NCBI RefSeq assembly: GCF_002272135.1
Contig: NZ_NPBF01000004.1
Location: 124,001 to 188,000 of the forward strand
From: Virgibacillus sp. 7505
Lineage (GTDB): Bacteria > Bacillota > Bacilli > Bacillales > Amphibacillaceae
Length of the DNA: 64,000 nt
Direction of reading: 5' to 3'
Made by a program: the position numbers and the translations under genes. The notes under the pieces are model-generated. The model was given only the letters and a program-made list of their open reading frames with translations, had not been told where the DNA came from and ran no database searches. Numbering within the stretch: the stretch's first letter is position 1; the number at the start of each line of letters is the position of its first letter. Of the stretch, positions 26,343-35,754 are shown one piece after another.

Positions 26343-28127
26343 ATGCAGGTAATGAAACCTATCTATCGAGATGATTGTCCGGTCGGGGAAGGATGGATTT
26401 ATGAGGTGAAATATGACGGATTTAGAGCAGTTCTGACAGTTGCAAGTGACAGTGTGACACTGACAAGCAAAAATGGAGTCGATTTATCTCCCCAATTTCC
26501 CGAGATCATCTCGTATGCTGAACAGCAGATGGATTTAGTGGATAAGCACATCCCTTTCTCAATTGATGGTGAACTGATCATACCTAAAAATGCAATTAGC
26601 GGTGATTTTGGTTTGCTTCAAACACGCGGCAGATTGAAATCAGCTGATCGGATCAACCAGATTGCGTCTAACCGCCCTGCTGTGCTGATGGCCTTTGATT
26701 TGCTGATTGACCGTGGTAAGAATCAGGAAAAACGGCGGCTGACTTCCAGGAAGCAAGCATTACAGGAGCTGATCGACCTATTCGATAATCATTCAGGAGC
26801 TATACGGTACGTGGATTATTCCTTAGACTCATCTGCTTTGATGGATTCTGTCATTTTGCATCAGGGTGAAGGCATTATAGCTAAACGCTCAGCGAGTACA
26901 TATAAGACTGGAAAGCAGCATCATGACTGGTATAAGATAAAGAATTGGCGTACAATTACTGCGATCCTGACAGGATATGATAAGGAAAATGATTATTTCC
27001 ATGCACAGCTGTCAGATGGTAAAGGTCATTTCGTGCCGATCGGAAAATGCAAGCATGGGATGGAGGAAACAGAGCGAAGCACACTGACAGCTTTTTTTAA
27101 GGAAAATGGAAAAACAGAAAATAATCTCCTGCTTCTCCCTCCAGCAGTTTGCGCCAAGATAAATTGCCTCGGGCAGGCGGACGAGGAATTACGCGAACCA
27201 AGATTCCATGGTTTAGCCCCCACAGTGGCAGCAGCCGATTGCACAGAACAGCAAGCAGCTATAGATCTTGCCCAGTTTCCGCAATCAGTCGAGCTGAGCA
27301 ACCTGGACAAGCTATATTGGGAAGAAGCACATATTGATAAGCTGCGTTATCTGCTTTATATTCGGACCGTCGCACCATTCATGCTGCCTCATATGATAAA
27401 TCGGGAGATGACGATTATCCGCTGCCCCGACGGAATTGAAGCGGACTTTTTCTATCAGAAGCACAGACCTGATTATGCACCTGATTTTATTCCAGATACG
27501 AAGTCATTGCAGTGTCCGGACTTGCAGACGTTGATTTGGTTCGCAAACCACGGAAGTATCGAATTTCATGCACCATTTCACCATATCGGAAATGAGTTTC
27601 CCCGGGAAATCGCGATTGATCTTGATCCGCCAACGGATGATGCACTTCCTCTGGCCATCAAGGCTGCAAATTTGCTGAAGAACTGGCTGGATCAAATGCA
27701 GCTCTCTTCGTTTATCAAAACTTCTGGCAGCAAAGGGTTGCAGCTGTACATCCCGTTACCTAAAAACCAGCTTACTTACGAACAAGCAGGCACCTTTACA
27801 GAAGCATTGGCAAGATTACTCGTACAGCAGCATCCAGATCTTTTCACAATTGAAAGAATGAAGAAAAATCGCCATGAGCGTTTGTATATCGATTATGTTC
27901 AGTTCGGTATGGGAAAAACACTGCCAGTTCCATACACGGCACGAAAACGCAGCAGCGGCTCTGTCAGTACTCCATTGTTTTGGGAGGAAGTAAAAGAGGG
28001 TCTCTTACTTGAGGACTTCACCATTTTCACTGTGCCAGAGCGCTTACGCCAAAAAGGCTGTCCCTTTACTTCCTATGGGGAAGTCCGGAACAGCCAAAGG
28101 CTGGATTCTATCATCCAATTGGTATGA
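26343..28127 (+). CDS. ligD: ATP-dependent DNA ligase D (ligase-polymerase)
   Basis: The 594-residue protein has an N-terminal ATP-dependent ligase domain with nucleotidyl-accepting Lys23 in EVKYDGFRA, GEGIIAKR and WYKIKNWRT, then a C-terminal archaeo-eukaryotic primase-type polymerase domain (from about residue 310) with DLDPP and FIKTSGSKGLQLYIPL. The phosphoesterase domain found in Pseudomonas LigD is absent, as in Bacillus. It seals ends held by Ku. AAAGGAG precedes the ATG. Its stop codon directly abuts the stop of the convergent aminopeptidase. Confidence 0.95.
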   Translation: MQVMKPIYRDDCPVGEGWIYEVKYDGFRAVLTVASDSVTLTSKNGVDLSPQFPEIISYAEQQMDLVDKHIPFSIDGELIIPKNAISGDFGLLQTRGRLKSADRINQIASNRPAVLMAFDLLIDRGKNQEKRRLTSRKQALQELIDLFDNHSGAIRYVDYSLDSSALMDSVILHQGEGIIAKRSASTYKTGKQHHDWYKIKNWRTITAILTGYDKENDYFHAQLSDGKGHFVPIGKCKHGMEETERSTLTAFFKENGKTENNLLLLPPAVCAKINCLGQADEELREPRFHGLAPTVAAADCTEQQAAIDLAQFPQSVELSNLDKLYWEEAHIDKLRYLLYIRTVAPFMLPHMINREMTIIRCPDGIEADFFYQKHRPDYAPDFIPDTKSLQCPDLQTLIWFANHGSIEFHAPFHHIGNEFPREIAIDLDPPTDDALPLAIKAANLLKNWLDQMQLSSFIKTSGSKGLQLYIPLPKNQLTYEQAGTFTEALARLLVQQHPDLFTIERMKKNRHERLYIDYVQFGMGKTLPVPYTARKRSSGSVSTPLFWEEVKEGLLLEDFTIFTVPERLRQKGCPFTSYGEVRNSQRLDSIIQLV

Positions 28128-29372
28128 TCATTTGAATTCGAACGCCCATGCTCCTTGGCGGAAGACTGCGACTGTAGTTCCGTCTTCTTTCACGCCATCG
28201 ATATCCAGATCAGCAGATCCGATCATGAAATCTTCATGCATGATGCTGTCATTCACGCCTGCCGCTTCTAGTTCTGCGGCTGTCATATCATTTCCGCCTG
28301 CAATACAAGTAGGATATGCCTTTCCTAATGCAAGGTGGCAGGAAGCATTCTCATCGAACAATGTATTATAAAAAATCAAACCGGATTGTGAAACTGGAGA
28401 CTTATGCGGAACAAGTGCTACCTCGCCAAGTCGTTTAGCACCAGCATCCGCTTCCAGAAGGTTTTTCAGCGCTTCTTGGCCTTTTTCTGCCTTATAGTCA
28501 ACCACTTCGCCATCCTTGAAAGTCAGCTGGAAATTTTCGATCAGCTGGCCATTGAAATTGTAAGGCAGTGTACTGGAGACTGTACCGTTCACACCATTCT
28601 TGTGCGGCATTGTGAATACCTCTTCAGTTGGTATATTGGCATTGAATTCGACCCCTGCGTCTGTCGGACCAGAACCGCCGCTCCAAATATGCCCTTTTGG
28701 AAGCTCGATTGATAAATCTGTACCTTTTGCTTTATAAATCAATTTGGAGAACTGCTGCTTATTCATATAATCGGCAGCTAGGTGCAGCTGTTTATTATGC
28801 GCCTTCCAGGCAGCATTCGGATCTTCATTCCCCGTCACGCGGCTGATGCGCAGGATTTCTTCCATCATTGCTTCCTGTGCTTCCTCGACCGATTTGTCCG
28901 GGAACACTTTCTTGGACCATGCTACGGTCGGATAAGCAACGATTGACCATTGCATTTTGTCCTTCATCATGTAATCACGATATGGTGTTAATCCTTTTCC
29001 AGCAGCTTTCATATATGCCGCAACTTTGGATCCATCTACTTTTTCCAAAAGATCAGGATTCTCACCAAGGATATTCAGAACTGCGTAATTATCCTTGACC
29101 ATTTCGTTACGAGCATGAAATTTCCATGCAGGTACATTCTCCAAAGCTTCGATCGGAGCATGTGTATAACGCTGAACGACCAACTCATCATCTAACCACT
29201 CTGTATGTACATCTTTAGCACCTGCTTTATACGCCTCTTCCGCTACCATGCGAGTGAAACGGACAGATTCAATCGGTGCTACAAGCAGAAGTCCTTGTCC
29301 CTTTTGTAGATTAACACCGGTCTGGATAGCCAGTTTGGCGAATTGCCGAAGCTGTTCTTCGAATTTTTTCAT
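28128..29372 (-). CDS. M29 family aminopeptidase (copy 1)
   Basis: The 414-residue metallo-aminopeptidase has the M29 pattern: KGHIWSGGSGPTDAGVEFN, NIPTEEVFTMPHK with metal-binding Glu/His, SPVSQSGLIFYNTLFDENASCHLALG with further ligands, and HEDFMIGSADLDIDG. It is expected to release N-terminal residues in the cytoplasm. GGAGGGG precedes the ATG. A close paralogue is encoded at 43201-44439. No terminator separates it from convergent ligD; the two stop codons form TGATCA. Confidence 0.93.
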   Translation of the reverse strand: MKKFEEQLRQFAKLAIQTGVNLQKGQGLLLVAPIESVRFTRMVAEEAYKAGAKDVHTEWLDDELVVQRYTHAPIEALENVPAWKFHARNEMVKDNYAVLNILGENPDLLEKVDGSKVAAYMKAAGKGLTPYRDYMMKDKMQWSIVAYPTVAWSKKVFPDKSVEEAQEAMMEEILRISRVTGNEDPNAAWKAHNKQLHLAADYMNKQQFSKLIYKAKGTDLSIELPKGHIWSGGSGPTDAGVEFNANIPTEEVFTMPHKNGVNGTVSSTLPYNFNGQLIENFQLTFKDGEVVDYKAEKGQEALKNLLEADAGAKRLGEVALVPHKSPVSQSGLIFYNTLFDENASCHLALGKAYPTCIAGGNDMTAAELEAAGVNDSIMHEDFMIGSADLDIDGVKEDGTTVAVFRQGAWAFEFK

Positions 29373-29491
29373 TTGAATACCCCTCCATTAAAACAAATAT
29401 ACCCACCTATTATATCGTAAAATTAGAATATTCACGAAACATTAGACATAACTGAATGTTTTGCGTAAGAATAATTAATTTCCTGAGCAGT

Positions 29492-29548
29492 CAAAAACCC
29501 GAACTCACACAAATCTTTTTTTTGAAGATTCATGTCAAAGTTCGGGCC
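29492..29548 (-). terminator. znuA terminator
   Basis: CCCGAACT and AGTTCGGG arms (with a smaller inner hairpin) are followed by TTTTT on the minus strand. Confidence 0.8.
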
Positions 29549-29565
29549 TTCGATTTAGTCCACTC

Positions 29566-30582
29566 TTATTTATTCGTCAAAGCTTGCTCCAATGTTTCGA
29601 TATTTTTATCCATCAGACTGAAGTAATCTTCACCTGCATCGATTTCATCCTCCGTGACCGTTTCCAGGTTATGGATTCTGAGTACGTCTGCTCCGATTTC
29701 ATCTTGAACGATGGTTGCAACCTTTGGCGAGATATTCTGTTCGAACAATACATAATTAAGCTTGTTATCTTCTGCAGTATGGATGATTTCCTCTAATTCC
29801 TGCTGTGAAGGTTCATTTGTCGGTGAAAGACCAGTTATAGCAATTTGTTCGATACCATAACGATCTTCCCAGTATCCATACGCTGCATGAGAAACGATGA
29901 TTTTCTTGTTATCCTTGCCTTCTACAGCTTGTTGGAATTTTTGATCAAGTTCGTCCAATTCTTTCGCTACCGCTGCATAGTTGTCTTCATATGTTGTTTC
30001 GTTATCTGGGTCAAGCTCAACAAGTGTATTTTTCATATTCTCCGCCATCTGCTTTGCACGTTCCGGATCAAGCCAGTAATGCGGATCGATACTTCCATGG
30101 TCATGCTCTTCTTCTGTTGCCTCTTCTTCATGATCATGTTCATCTTCCGTAGCCTCCTGACTGTGATCGTGCTCTTCTTCCGTAGCTTCGTGACTATGAT
30201 CATGCTCTTCTTCGAAAGGAAGCAGGTTGATACCTTCTGCTAATTGGGCTATCTTAACATCTTCGTCCCCTACCGCATCGGCAATCGTTTTAGCGTATGT
30301 TTCCAGCTCATCACTCGAATAGAGGAATGCATCTGATTTCGCGATATCCACCATCTGATTCGACGTTGGCTCGAAGTTATGTGCATCACTTCCAGGCGGT
30401 AGTACGGATTCCACTTCCACTTGGTCGCCGCCAATTCGTTCAGCAAAATACTGAATTGGATAAATCGTTGTATAAACCTTAAGCTTTCCATCTTCTGTGC
30501 TTTTTTGACTGTCGTCATTTCCACAAGCTGCAAGCAGAACCAAAAGCAAGGCCGTGCTGATTAAAAATAATGATTTCTTCAA
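29566..30582 (-). CDS. znuA: zinc ABC transporter substrate-binding lipoprotein
   Basis: The 338-residue protein has a lipoprotein signal peptide with LLAAC (Cys20), then a cluster A-1 fold: DAHNFEPT, a His/Asp/Glu-rich loop at about residues 124-163 made of four imperfect copies of ATEEEHDHS, PHYWLDP and SHAAYGYWEDRYG. It captures zinc outside the membrane. The start is TTG with GGGAGG about eight bases upstream. It follows zur, with Zur boxes in its promoter. The partner permease and ATPase genes are not in this window, so this is an orphan binding protein. Confidence 0.95.
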   Translation of the reverse strand: MKKSLFLISTALLLVLLAACGNDDSQKSTEDGKLKVYTTIYPIQYFAERIGGDQVEVESVLPPGSDAHNFEPTSNQMVDIAKSDAFLYSSDELETYAKTIADAVGDEDVKIAQLAEGINLLPFEEEHDHSHEATEEEHDHSQEATEDEHDHEEEATEEEHDHGSIDPHYWLDPERAKQMAENMKNTLVELDPDNETTYEDNYAAVAKELDELDQKFQQAVEGKDNKKIIVSHAAYGYWEDRYGIEQIAITGLSPTNEPSQQELEEIIHTAEDNKLNYVLFEQNISPKVATIVQDEIGADVLRIHNLETVTEDEIDAGEDYFSLMDKNIETLEQALTNK

Positions 30583-30618
30583 AATGATTCCTCCCGTTAC
30601 ATATAAGCTCTAATCGAG

Positions 30619-30666
30619 ATTATATCGTAACCATTACTATTTGTAAACAGTAATAATTACGTTTCG
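30619..30666 (-). promoter_or_regulatory. znuA promoter with two Zur boxes
   Basis: Minus-strand TTTACA (30642-30647), 17-base spacer, TATAAT (30619-30624). Box 1 (30621-30643) matches 18 of 22 fixed positions of the Bacillus Zur box TAAATCGTAATNATTACGATTTA and fills the spacer. Box 2 (30644-30666) matches 17 of 22 and covers the -35 and upstream region. Zinc-loaded Zur would shut off znuA. Confidence 0.82.
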
Positions 30667-30671
30667 TTCAC

Positions 30672-30705
30672 AAAAAAATACTGCCTATCAATTATTGACA
30701 GGCAG
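30672..30705 (-). terminator. zur terminator overlapping its stop codon
   Basis: CTGCCT and AGGCAG arms with an inner CAAT/ATTG are followed by TTTTTTT on the minus strand. The hairpin includes the last codons of zur, so znuA is mostly transcribed from its own promoter. Confidence 0.8.
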
Positions 30706-31105
30706 GGCAAATGCCATACACTTCGAAATTATGGTTTTCTATTGTATAGCCACCTGGCAGCACCGTTTTCACATCTGCTATAGGACAAACATCAATTGCT
30801 TTCGTAATGCCGCATTGTTTGCAGATGAAATGATGATGATGGCCTTCTATATTGCAATGGAAACGGAAATGCTTATCACCGTCAATAGTTGTCATTTCCA
30901 GGATACCAAGTTCGGCCATCGTATAAAGATTACGGTACACGGTATCGTAGCTGGCACTCGGAAAGTCCTCACGAAATTCTTTCCAAAGATCATTCACCGC
31001 AGAATACTGGGACCGTTTCTGGAAGATATCCAGCAGTTTTTCGCGCTGCTTTGTCTGCTTAAAGCCATTCTCTTTCAGAATATGCATCGCACGTTCATTA
31101 TTCAT
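30692..31105 (-). CDS. zur: Fur-family zinc uptake regulator
   Basis: The 137-residue regulator has a winged helix (SASYDTVYRNLYTMAELGIL), the metal-sensing GHHHHFICKQCG stretch and a C-terminal CPAC, which with CKQC forms the structural Cys4 zinc site. Among Fur paralogues the link to znuA and the Zur boxes between the two genes identify it as Zur. It lies just downstream of the OsmC-family gene and upstream of znuA. AAGGA precedes the ATG. Confidence 0.9.
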   Translation of the reverse strand: MNNERAMHILKENGFKQTKQREKLLDIFQKRSQYSAVNDLWKEFREDFPSASYDTVYRNLYTMAELGILEMTTIDGDKHFRFHCNIEGHHHHFICKQCGITKAIDVCPIADVKTVLPGGYTIENHNFEVYGICPACQ

Positions 31106-31135
31106 ACGCTTTCCGTCCTTTATCTTGCAAAATTA

Positions 31136-31591
31136 TTATGATTTCTTCTCGATATTCAGGTCTGCCTCTAAGCTTACTTCCACATTTCCTTTAATCGCTC
31201 TTGTGATCATACAGCTTTCTTCCGCCTTGACGGCAAGCCTCTCCAGCATCTGGAATTGCTTCTCTGTCGCTTCTTCTTTCAAATATACTGTAGGTCTATG
31301 GATAATTCGCTTGTACGTAATTACGCCATTTGTTTCGTCAACAATACCTTCTGATTCCAGTTTCATTGATGATAGTGGCAGATTAGCACGTTCGATCATT
31401 GCTGCTAACGTGATGATATAGCAAGTTGCCGCTGCTCCGAGCAGCATCTCATCTGGATTCGTACCGATGCCGGGGCCACCCATTTCTGGCGGAATACTGA
31501 TTTCCGTCTTCAGGTTTCCTGCTTCTATTGTACCGGAGCTGTTTCTGCCTCCCGGCCAGGCTGCCGCTAAATGAAAATGATGTTCTGACAT
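31136..31591 (-). CDS. OsmC/Ohr family peroxide reductase
   Basis: The 151-residue protein has the OsmC fold with two conserved cysteines, in AAATCYIITLAAM and EESCMITRAIKG. Family members reduce organic hydroperoxides. The spacing is closer to the SACOL1771 branch than to Ohr. It lies 30 bases upstream of zur and may share its transcript. The ATG at 31591 has AAGGGG about ten bases upstream. Confidence 0.85.
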   Translation of the reverse strand: MSEHHFHLAAAWPGGRNSSGTIEAGNLKTEISIPPEMGGPGIGTNPDEMLLGAAATCYIITLAAMIERANLPLSSMKLESEGIVDETNGVITYKRIIHRPTVYLKEEATEKQFQMLERLAVKAEESCMITRAIKGNVEVSLEADLNIEKKS

Positions 31592-31670
31592 GGTACTCGT
31601 CCCCTTCTGCTATCGTTGTGCTATCTTCCATTTTAACGCTTCTAAGCAGGAAAAACAAAATGTCTGATCA

Positions 31671-31703
31671 AAAAACCTTCTACCAAAAGGTAGAAGGTTT
31701 TTT
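31671..31703. terminator. terminator after terC
   Basis: AAAACCTTCTACC and GGTAGAAGGTTTT arms with an AAAA loop, T-runs on both strands. Confidence 0.9.
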
Positions 31704-31707
31704 AAAA

Positions 31708-32496
31708 TTATTCAGTTCCGCCAGCGGAATCCTCTTTTTTATGATCACCTTTGTTTTTACCGGACACAATCCAGCCGACTACTGCAATTGCAACCAATAC
31801 ACCATAGAAGATTAATTTCCAAGTAGTGGAATGAGCAAAGTCATGTGGCAACACACCCACCGCATCATGCGCAAGTGTACTAACTGTGAGCTTAACCCCT
31901 ACCCAACCTACGATAATAAAGGCTGCAATCTCCAAAGCTGGTCTAGAGTGAAGAAGGTCCACGAAAATGTTAGCTGCAAAACGCATAATGATCAGACCAA
32001 TGATACCGCCTGCAAAGACTACATAAAACTGTCCGCTATCCATGCTTCCTACTTGGCCCCAGCCAGTCGGAGGAAGTGCAACAGCGAGTGCTACTGCAGC
32101 AAGAATAGAATCAACTGCAAAAGCAATGTCAGCAAGCTCAACTTTCAAAACAGTCATCCAGAAGCCACTCTCTTTTTTCGGCTTCTTGTTAGCAACATCA
32201 TTGTTCTTGGCACTGAATTTGTCGTACAGGTTCTTTATGGATATGAACAATAGATACGCAGCACCAATCGCCTGTACTTGCCATACATCGACAAGGAAAG
32301 AAATGACGAATAGCGATAGGAATCTAAATACAAATGCTCCCATTAATCCATAGAAAAGTGCTTTTTTACGTTGATCTTCAGGTAAATGCCTTACCATGAT
32401 TGCTAGTACTAATGCGTTATCCGCTGCAAGCAGTCCTTCAAGTCCGACAAGGACAATCAGAACCCAGCCATACTCGAGAAGTAATTGTGCATCCAT
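31708..32496 (-). CDS. TerC family metal exporter
   Basis: The 262-residue protein has about seven membrane segments with the TerC signatures LEGLLAADNALVLAIMV and ELADIAFAVDSILAAVAL, whose acidic residues lie within the membrane. Bacillus relatives YkoY and YceF export manganese and help metallate secreted enzymes. A yybP-ykoY manganese riboswitch precedes it, strongly supporting manganese export. The start ATG has AAAGGAG upstream; a longer frame to 32601 would run into the riboswitch. Confidence 0.9.
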   Translation of the reverse strand: MDAQLLLEYGWVLIVLVGLEGLLAADNALVLAIMVRHLPEDQRKKALFYGLMGAFVFRFLSLFVISFLVDVWQVQAIGAAYLLFISIKNLYDKFSAKNNDVANKKPKKESGFWMTVLKVELADIAFAVDSILAAVALAVALPPTGWGQVGSMDSGQFYVVFAGGIIGLIIMRFAANIFVDLLHSRPALEIAAFIIVGWVGVKLTVSTLAHDAVGVLPHDFAHSTTWKLIFYGVLVAIAVVGWIVSGKNKGDHKKEDSAGGTE

Positions 32497-32577
32497 GTAG
32501 TTACGCTCCTTTAAGTGTAGTATGCGATTATCTTTGCAATCATACCCCATCTTAGTAAAGGCGTAACACTTTTTACT

Positions 32578-32700
32578 AAAAAAAAGCGAGACCTTTACCA
32601 AGAAGGTAAAGGTCTCGCTAACAACGTCTGAGTTGCCAATAAAGCCGGAGATTTCTCTCGGAATGACGACTTTACTGTACAGCTACTCCCCTTTAAAAGC
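32578..32700 (-). ncRNA. yybP-ykoY manganese riboswitch
   Basis: On the minus strand AAAGGGGAGTAGC opens the aptamer, followed by GTCGTCATTCCGAG, CTCCGGCTTTATTGGCAAC and GTTGTTAGCGAGACC, the conserved elements of the yybP-ykoY class, which binds Mn2+. A perfect 15-bp terminator stem (32585-32599 with 32605-32619) and T-run follow; its 5' arm overlaps the 3' part of the aptamer, the usual transcriptional ON switch. The gene controlled is terC. Confidence 0.93.
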
Positions 32701-32722
32701 ATATTGCGCTTATCACACATTC

Positions 32723-32751
32723 AGTCTAGTAGAATACAAGGCGAATGTCAA
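32723..32751 (-). promoter_or_regulatory. promoter of the terC riboswitch transcript
   Basis: Minus-strand TTGACA (32746-32751), 17-base spacer, TAGACT (32723-32728). Confidence 0.75.
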
Positions 32752-32755
32752 CAAT

Positions 32756-34474
32756 TTATTGCAGGTATTTGCCAAGATCTGCTTTGAGCTTCTCTAACAG
32801 CTCCAGACTGCTTTCCCGGCTTGCACTGTTCACACCATAATAACTCTTGATCTTCGGCTCTGTTCCGGATGGACGCAGGCATACCCAGCTATCCTTCTCA
32901 AGGAATAGTTTGATGACATTTTCCCGTGGAAGTGTGATTTTCTCTTCCGTATCGGATTCGAGAATACGGCGTGTTTGTGTGGAATAGTCCTCCACTGTAA
33001 GTACCTTCAGGCCGCCGAGCTCTTGTGGTGTGTCTGCGCGTACAGCATCCATCATAGCGGCAATCTTCTCAGCGCCATCCTTGCCTTTTAGCGTAATGGA
33101 ATGAAGATCTTCCAGGAAGAAGCCATGCTTCTCATACAATACATGCAATGCTTCAAGCAATGTCTTCCCTTGAGCACGCCAATGCGCAGCCATTTCGCAA
33201 GCGATCATAGCAGCCTGCACAGCATCTTTGTCACGGACAAAGTCACCGATCAAATAACCATAGCTCTCTTCATAGCCAAACAAGAAATTCTCGTCTGTTG
33301 TTTCGAATTGCTTGATTTTTTCACCGATATACTTGAAACCAGTAAGGGTATCGATTGTATCGACACCATAAGAAGCTGCTACCGCACGTCCCATTTCAGT
33401 CGTTACGATTGTTTTGATTAGTTTTCCGTTACGCAAATCAGCTTCTGAAGCATTCGCCAGCACGTAATCCAGCATCAATGTACCAAGCTGGTTTCCTGTC
33501 AGCACTTGATAAGCACCATTTCCGTCCTGTACAGCAACTCCGAGACGGTCTGCATCCGGATCGGTTCCAATCAGAACATCTGCTCCAATTTCCTTTCCTT
33601 GCTCCATAGCGAGTGTGAAAGCCTGATGCTCCTCTGGGTTTGGAGATTCAACTGTAGAAAACTCTGGATCCGGCTTTGCTTGTTCTTTGACCACATGAAC
33701 ATTTTGGAAGCCAAGCTGGTCCAAACCACGCAAAACAAGATCATGAGATGTACCATGCAGCGGAGTGAACACGATTTGGAGCTTGTCCAATTGCTCTCTC
33801 GCAGAATCAGACATATAAGAGATTGTTTTCAGTTCCTTCAGGTAGGCACTGTCCACATCTTCCCCGATCGAATGCAGCAAACCGTTTTCACGGATAGTTT
33901 CCAGATCTTCAACCTCCACAGCCAGTTCGTTTTCCACCTTTGCAATTTCCGCAATAATAGCTTCTGCCTGTTCAGGAGGAATTTGGCCGCCATCTTCGTT
34001 ATACACCTTAAAGCCATTATATTCAGGTGGGTTATGGCTTGCTGTAATCATGATACCAGCAGCAGCGTTAAGATGACGTACCGCAAATGATAGAAGCGGA
34101 GTTGGTCGCAGGGATTCGAATACATGCGCCCGAATACCATGTGCTCCAAGAACACGTGCCGTTTCATCCGCGAACTCTGGAGACATGTAACGAGAGTCAT
34201 ATGCAACAGCTACGCCGCGCTCCTTATAATCAGAAATGTTTTTTTCCATATATACAGCCAAACCTTCTACAGCTTTGCGGACAGTATAAATGTTCATACG
34301 GTTTGTACCCACACCAAGCACACCACGCATACCGCCTGTACCAAATGTTAATTCTTTATAGAAAGCATCCTCCAAAGCTGCTTCATCATCAGCAAGCTTC
34401 GTCAGCTCCTCTTTATATTTCGGATCAAGTGCTTTGAATATAGTCCATTTCTTATATGTATCTTGCCATACCAT
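32756..34474 (-). CDS. pgcA: phosphoglucomutase/phosphomannomutase
   Basis: The 572-residue alpha-phosphohexomutase interconverts glucose 1- and 6-phosphate for UDP-glucose and teichoic acid glycolipid synthesis. It has TASHNP with the phospho-accepting Ser146, the metal loop DPDADRLG, the sugar loop GYEESYG and the phosphate loop RPSGTEPKIK. It resembles B. subtilis PgcA. CAGGAGG precedes the ATG at 34474; the longer upstream frame is rejected on this ground. Confidence 0.94.
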   Translation of the reverse strand: MVWQDTYKKWTIFKALDPKYKEELTKLADDEAALEDAFYKELTFGTGGMRGVLGVGTNRMNIYTVRKAVEGLAVYMEKNISDYKERGVAVAYDSRYMSPEFADETARVLGAHGIRAHVFESLRPTPLLSFAVRHLNAAAGIMITASHNPPEYNGFKVYNEDGGQIPPEQAEAIIAEIAKVENELAVEVEDLETIRENGLLHSIGEDVDSAYLKELKTISYMSDSAREQLDKLQIVFTPLHGTSHDLVLRGLDQLGFQNVHVVKEQAKPDPEFSTVESPNPEEHQAFTLAMEQGKEIGADVLIGTDPDADRLGVAVQDGNGAYQVLTGNQLGTLMLDYVLANASEADLRNGKLIKTIVTTEMGRAVAASYGVDTIDTLTGFKYIGEKIKQFETTDENFLFGYEESYGYLIGDFVRDKDAVQAAMIACEMAAHWRAQGKTLLEALHVLYEKHGFFLEDLHSITLKGKDGAEKIAAMMDAVRADTPQELGGLKVLTVEDYSTQTRRILESDTEEKITLPRENVIKLFLEKDSWVCLRPSGTEPKIKSYYGVNSASRESSLELLEKLKADLGKYLQ

Positions 34475-34647
34475 GAGTTTTCCTCCTGAAAAATAAGTAT
34501 AGTGATATCCTATCACATTTGTAAGTTGAATTGGCGCAGAATCCCATCCTGCTGGAAATTTAATAAATACTTGGGGAAAGGGTTACGCCATAGCCCGGCT
34601 ATGCTATGCTAAGCTATATCAATAATTGGAAAGGATACTGATCTAAG

Positions 34648-35742
34648 TTGACTCAGAAAAAATGGTTCCAAGGCCTTGTGGCCGCTGTTCTGACTTTCAC
34701 ACTTATACTGTTGATTGCGAAAGTCGATTTCATCTTCCAGCCTCTGGCTACATACATAGGAGCGATTGCATTCCCGATGATTGCAGCCGGCCTTCTATTC
34801 TATATCACCAAACCGCTCGTGCGGCTCCTGGAGAAAATCCGCTTCCCAAAATGGGTAGCCATCCTAACGATATTCCTGCTCTTGATTGCGCTGGTATATT
34901 TCGTCTACAAATTCGCTGCACCAATCGTGCAAACCCAATATCAGGCATTGGTGAATAACATCCCGGGCATCACAAATCAACTCACGTCGATTGTGGACTA
35001 TTGGGAGGAAAATCACTCTGCATTACCTGATCAAGTAGAGGAATCCATTCAAAATTTCGCAACAACCTTACAATCCAGCTTGCAGGATGTTCCAGGTTAT
35101 CTGATCGGATTCATTTCCAGCCTGGTCAACTTTCTGTTCACATTGGTTTTGATACCCTTTTTCTTATTCTTTATGCTTAAAGACGGAGAAAAATTGATTC
35201 CATTTATAACAAAATTTTTCGATAAGAGAAAAGGTGCCAGTGTTAAGAAGCTGATGGAGGATTTGAATCATACGTTAGCATCCTTCATCCAAGGTCAGTT
35301 CATTGTATCGGTGTGTGTCGGCACGATGTTATTTATCGGATATGTGATTATCGATCTCAAGTATGCCTTCACTCTCGCTATTATCGGACTGGTCTTTAAT
35401 GTCATTCCGTTTCTCGGTCCGTACCTAGCTGCTGTACCTGCTATTCTTGTTGCTTTATTCCAAGAACCAAAACTAGCTATCTTAGCTGCAGTCGTCATGC
35501 TCATTGCCCAGCAGATTGAAGGAAACCTGATTTCTCCGAATGTCATGGGAAAAGCACTGAGTATCCATCCGCTGACAGTTATCACGCTTATTCTGGCAGC
35601 CGGAAACATTGCTGGCTTCCTCGGTCTTCTGTTCGTCATCCCATTCTATGCCGTGTGTAAGACTATCATCTCCCACTTCTACCATGAATGGGTCGATTAT
35701 AGGATGAAGAAAAAATCTGCTGCTGGAGTTCAAGCAGAATAG
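34648..35742 (+). CDS. AI-2E family transporter
   Basis: The 364-residue membrane protein has the family layout: N-terminal hydrophobic segments, a soluble helical region (about 95-140), a segment ending LIPFFLFFMLKDGEK, and a four-helix C-terminal block with GLVFNVIPFLGPYLAAVPA and QQIEGNLISPNVMG. Relatives include B. subtilis YueF and YtvI; described substrates range from signalling molecules to sodium ions, so none is assigned. The start is TTG with AAAGGAT upstream. An MFS transporter gene follows after 12 bases. Confidence 0.9.
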   Translation: MTQKKWFQGLVAAVLTFTLILLIAKVDFIFQPLATYIGAIAFPMIAAGLLFYITKPLVRLLEKIRFPKWVAILTIFLLLIALVYFVYKFAAPIVQTQYQALVNNIPGITNQLTSIVDYWEENHSALPDQVEESIQNFATTLQSSLQDVPGYLIGFISSLVNFLFTLVLIPFFLFFMLKDGEKLIPFITKFFDKRKGASVKKLMEDLNHTLASFIQGQFIVSVCVGTMLFIGYVIIDLKYAFTLAIIGLVFNVIPFLGPYLAAVPAILVALFQEPKLAILAAVVMLIAQQIEGNLISPNVMGKALSIHPLTVITLILAAGNIAGFLGLLFVIPFYAVCKTIISHFYHEWVDYRMKKKSAAGVQAE

Positions 35743-35754
35743 GAGGTCAACTAT

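Noticed and set aside
28120-28132. Overlap of ligD and the aminopeptidase
   Set aside because: The two stop codons abut as TGATCA but the genes do not overlap.
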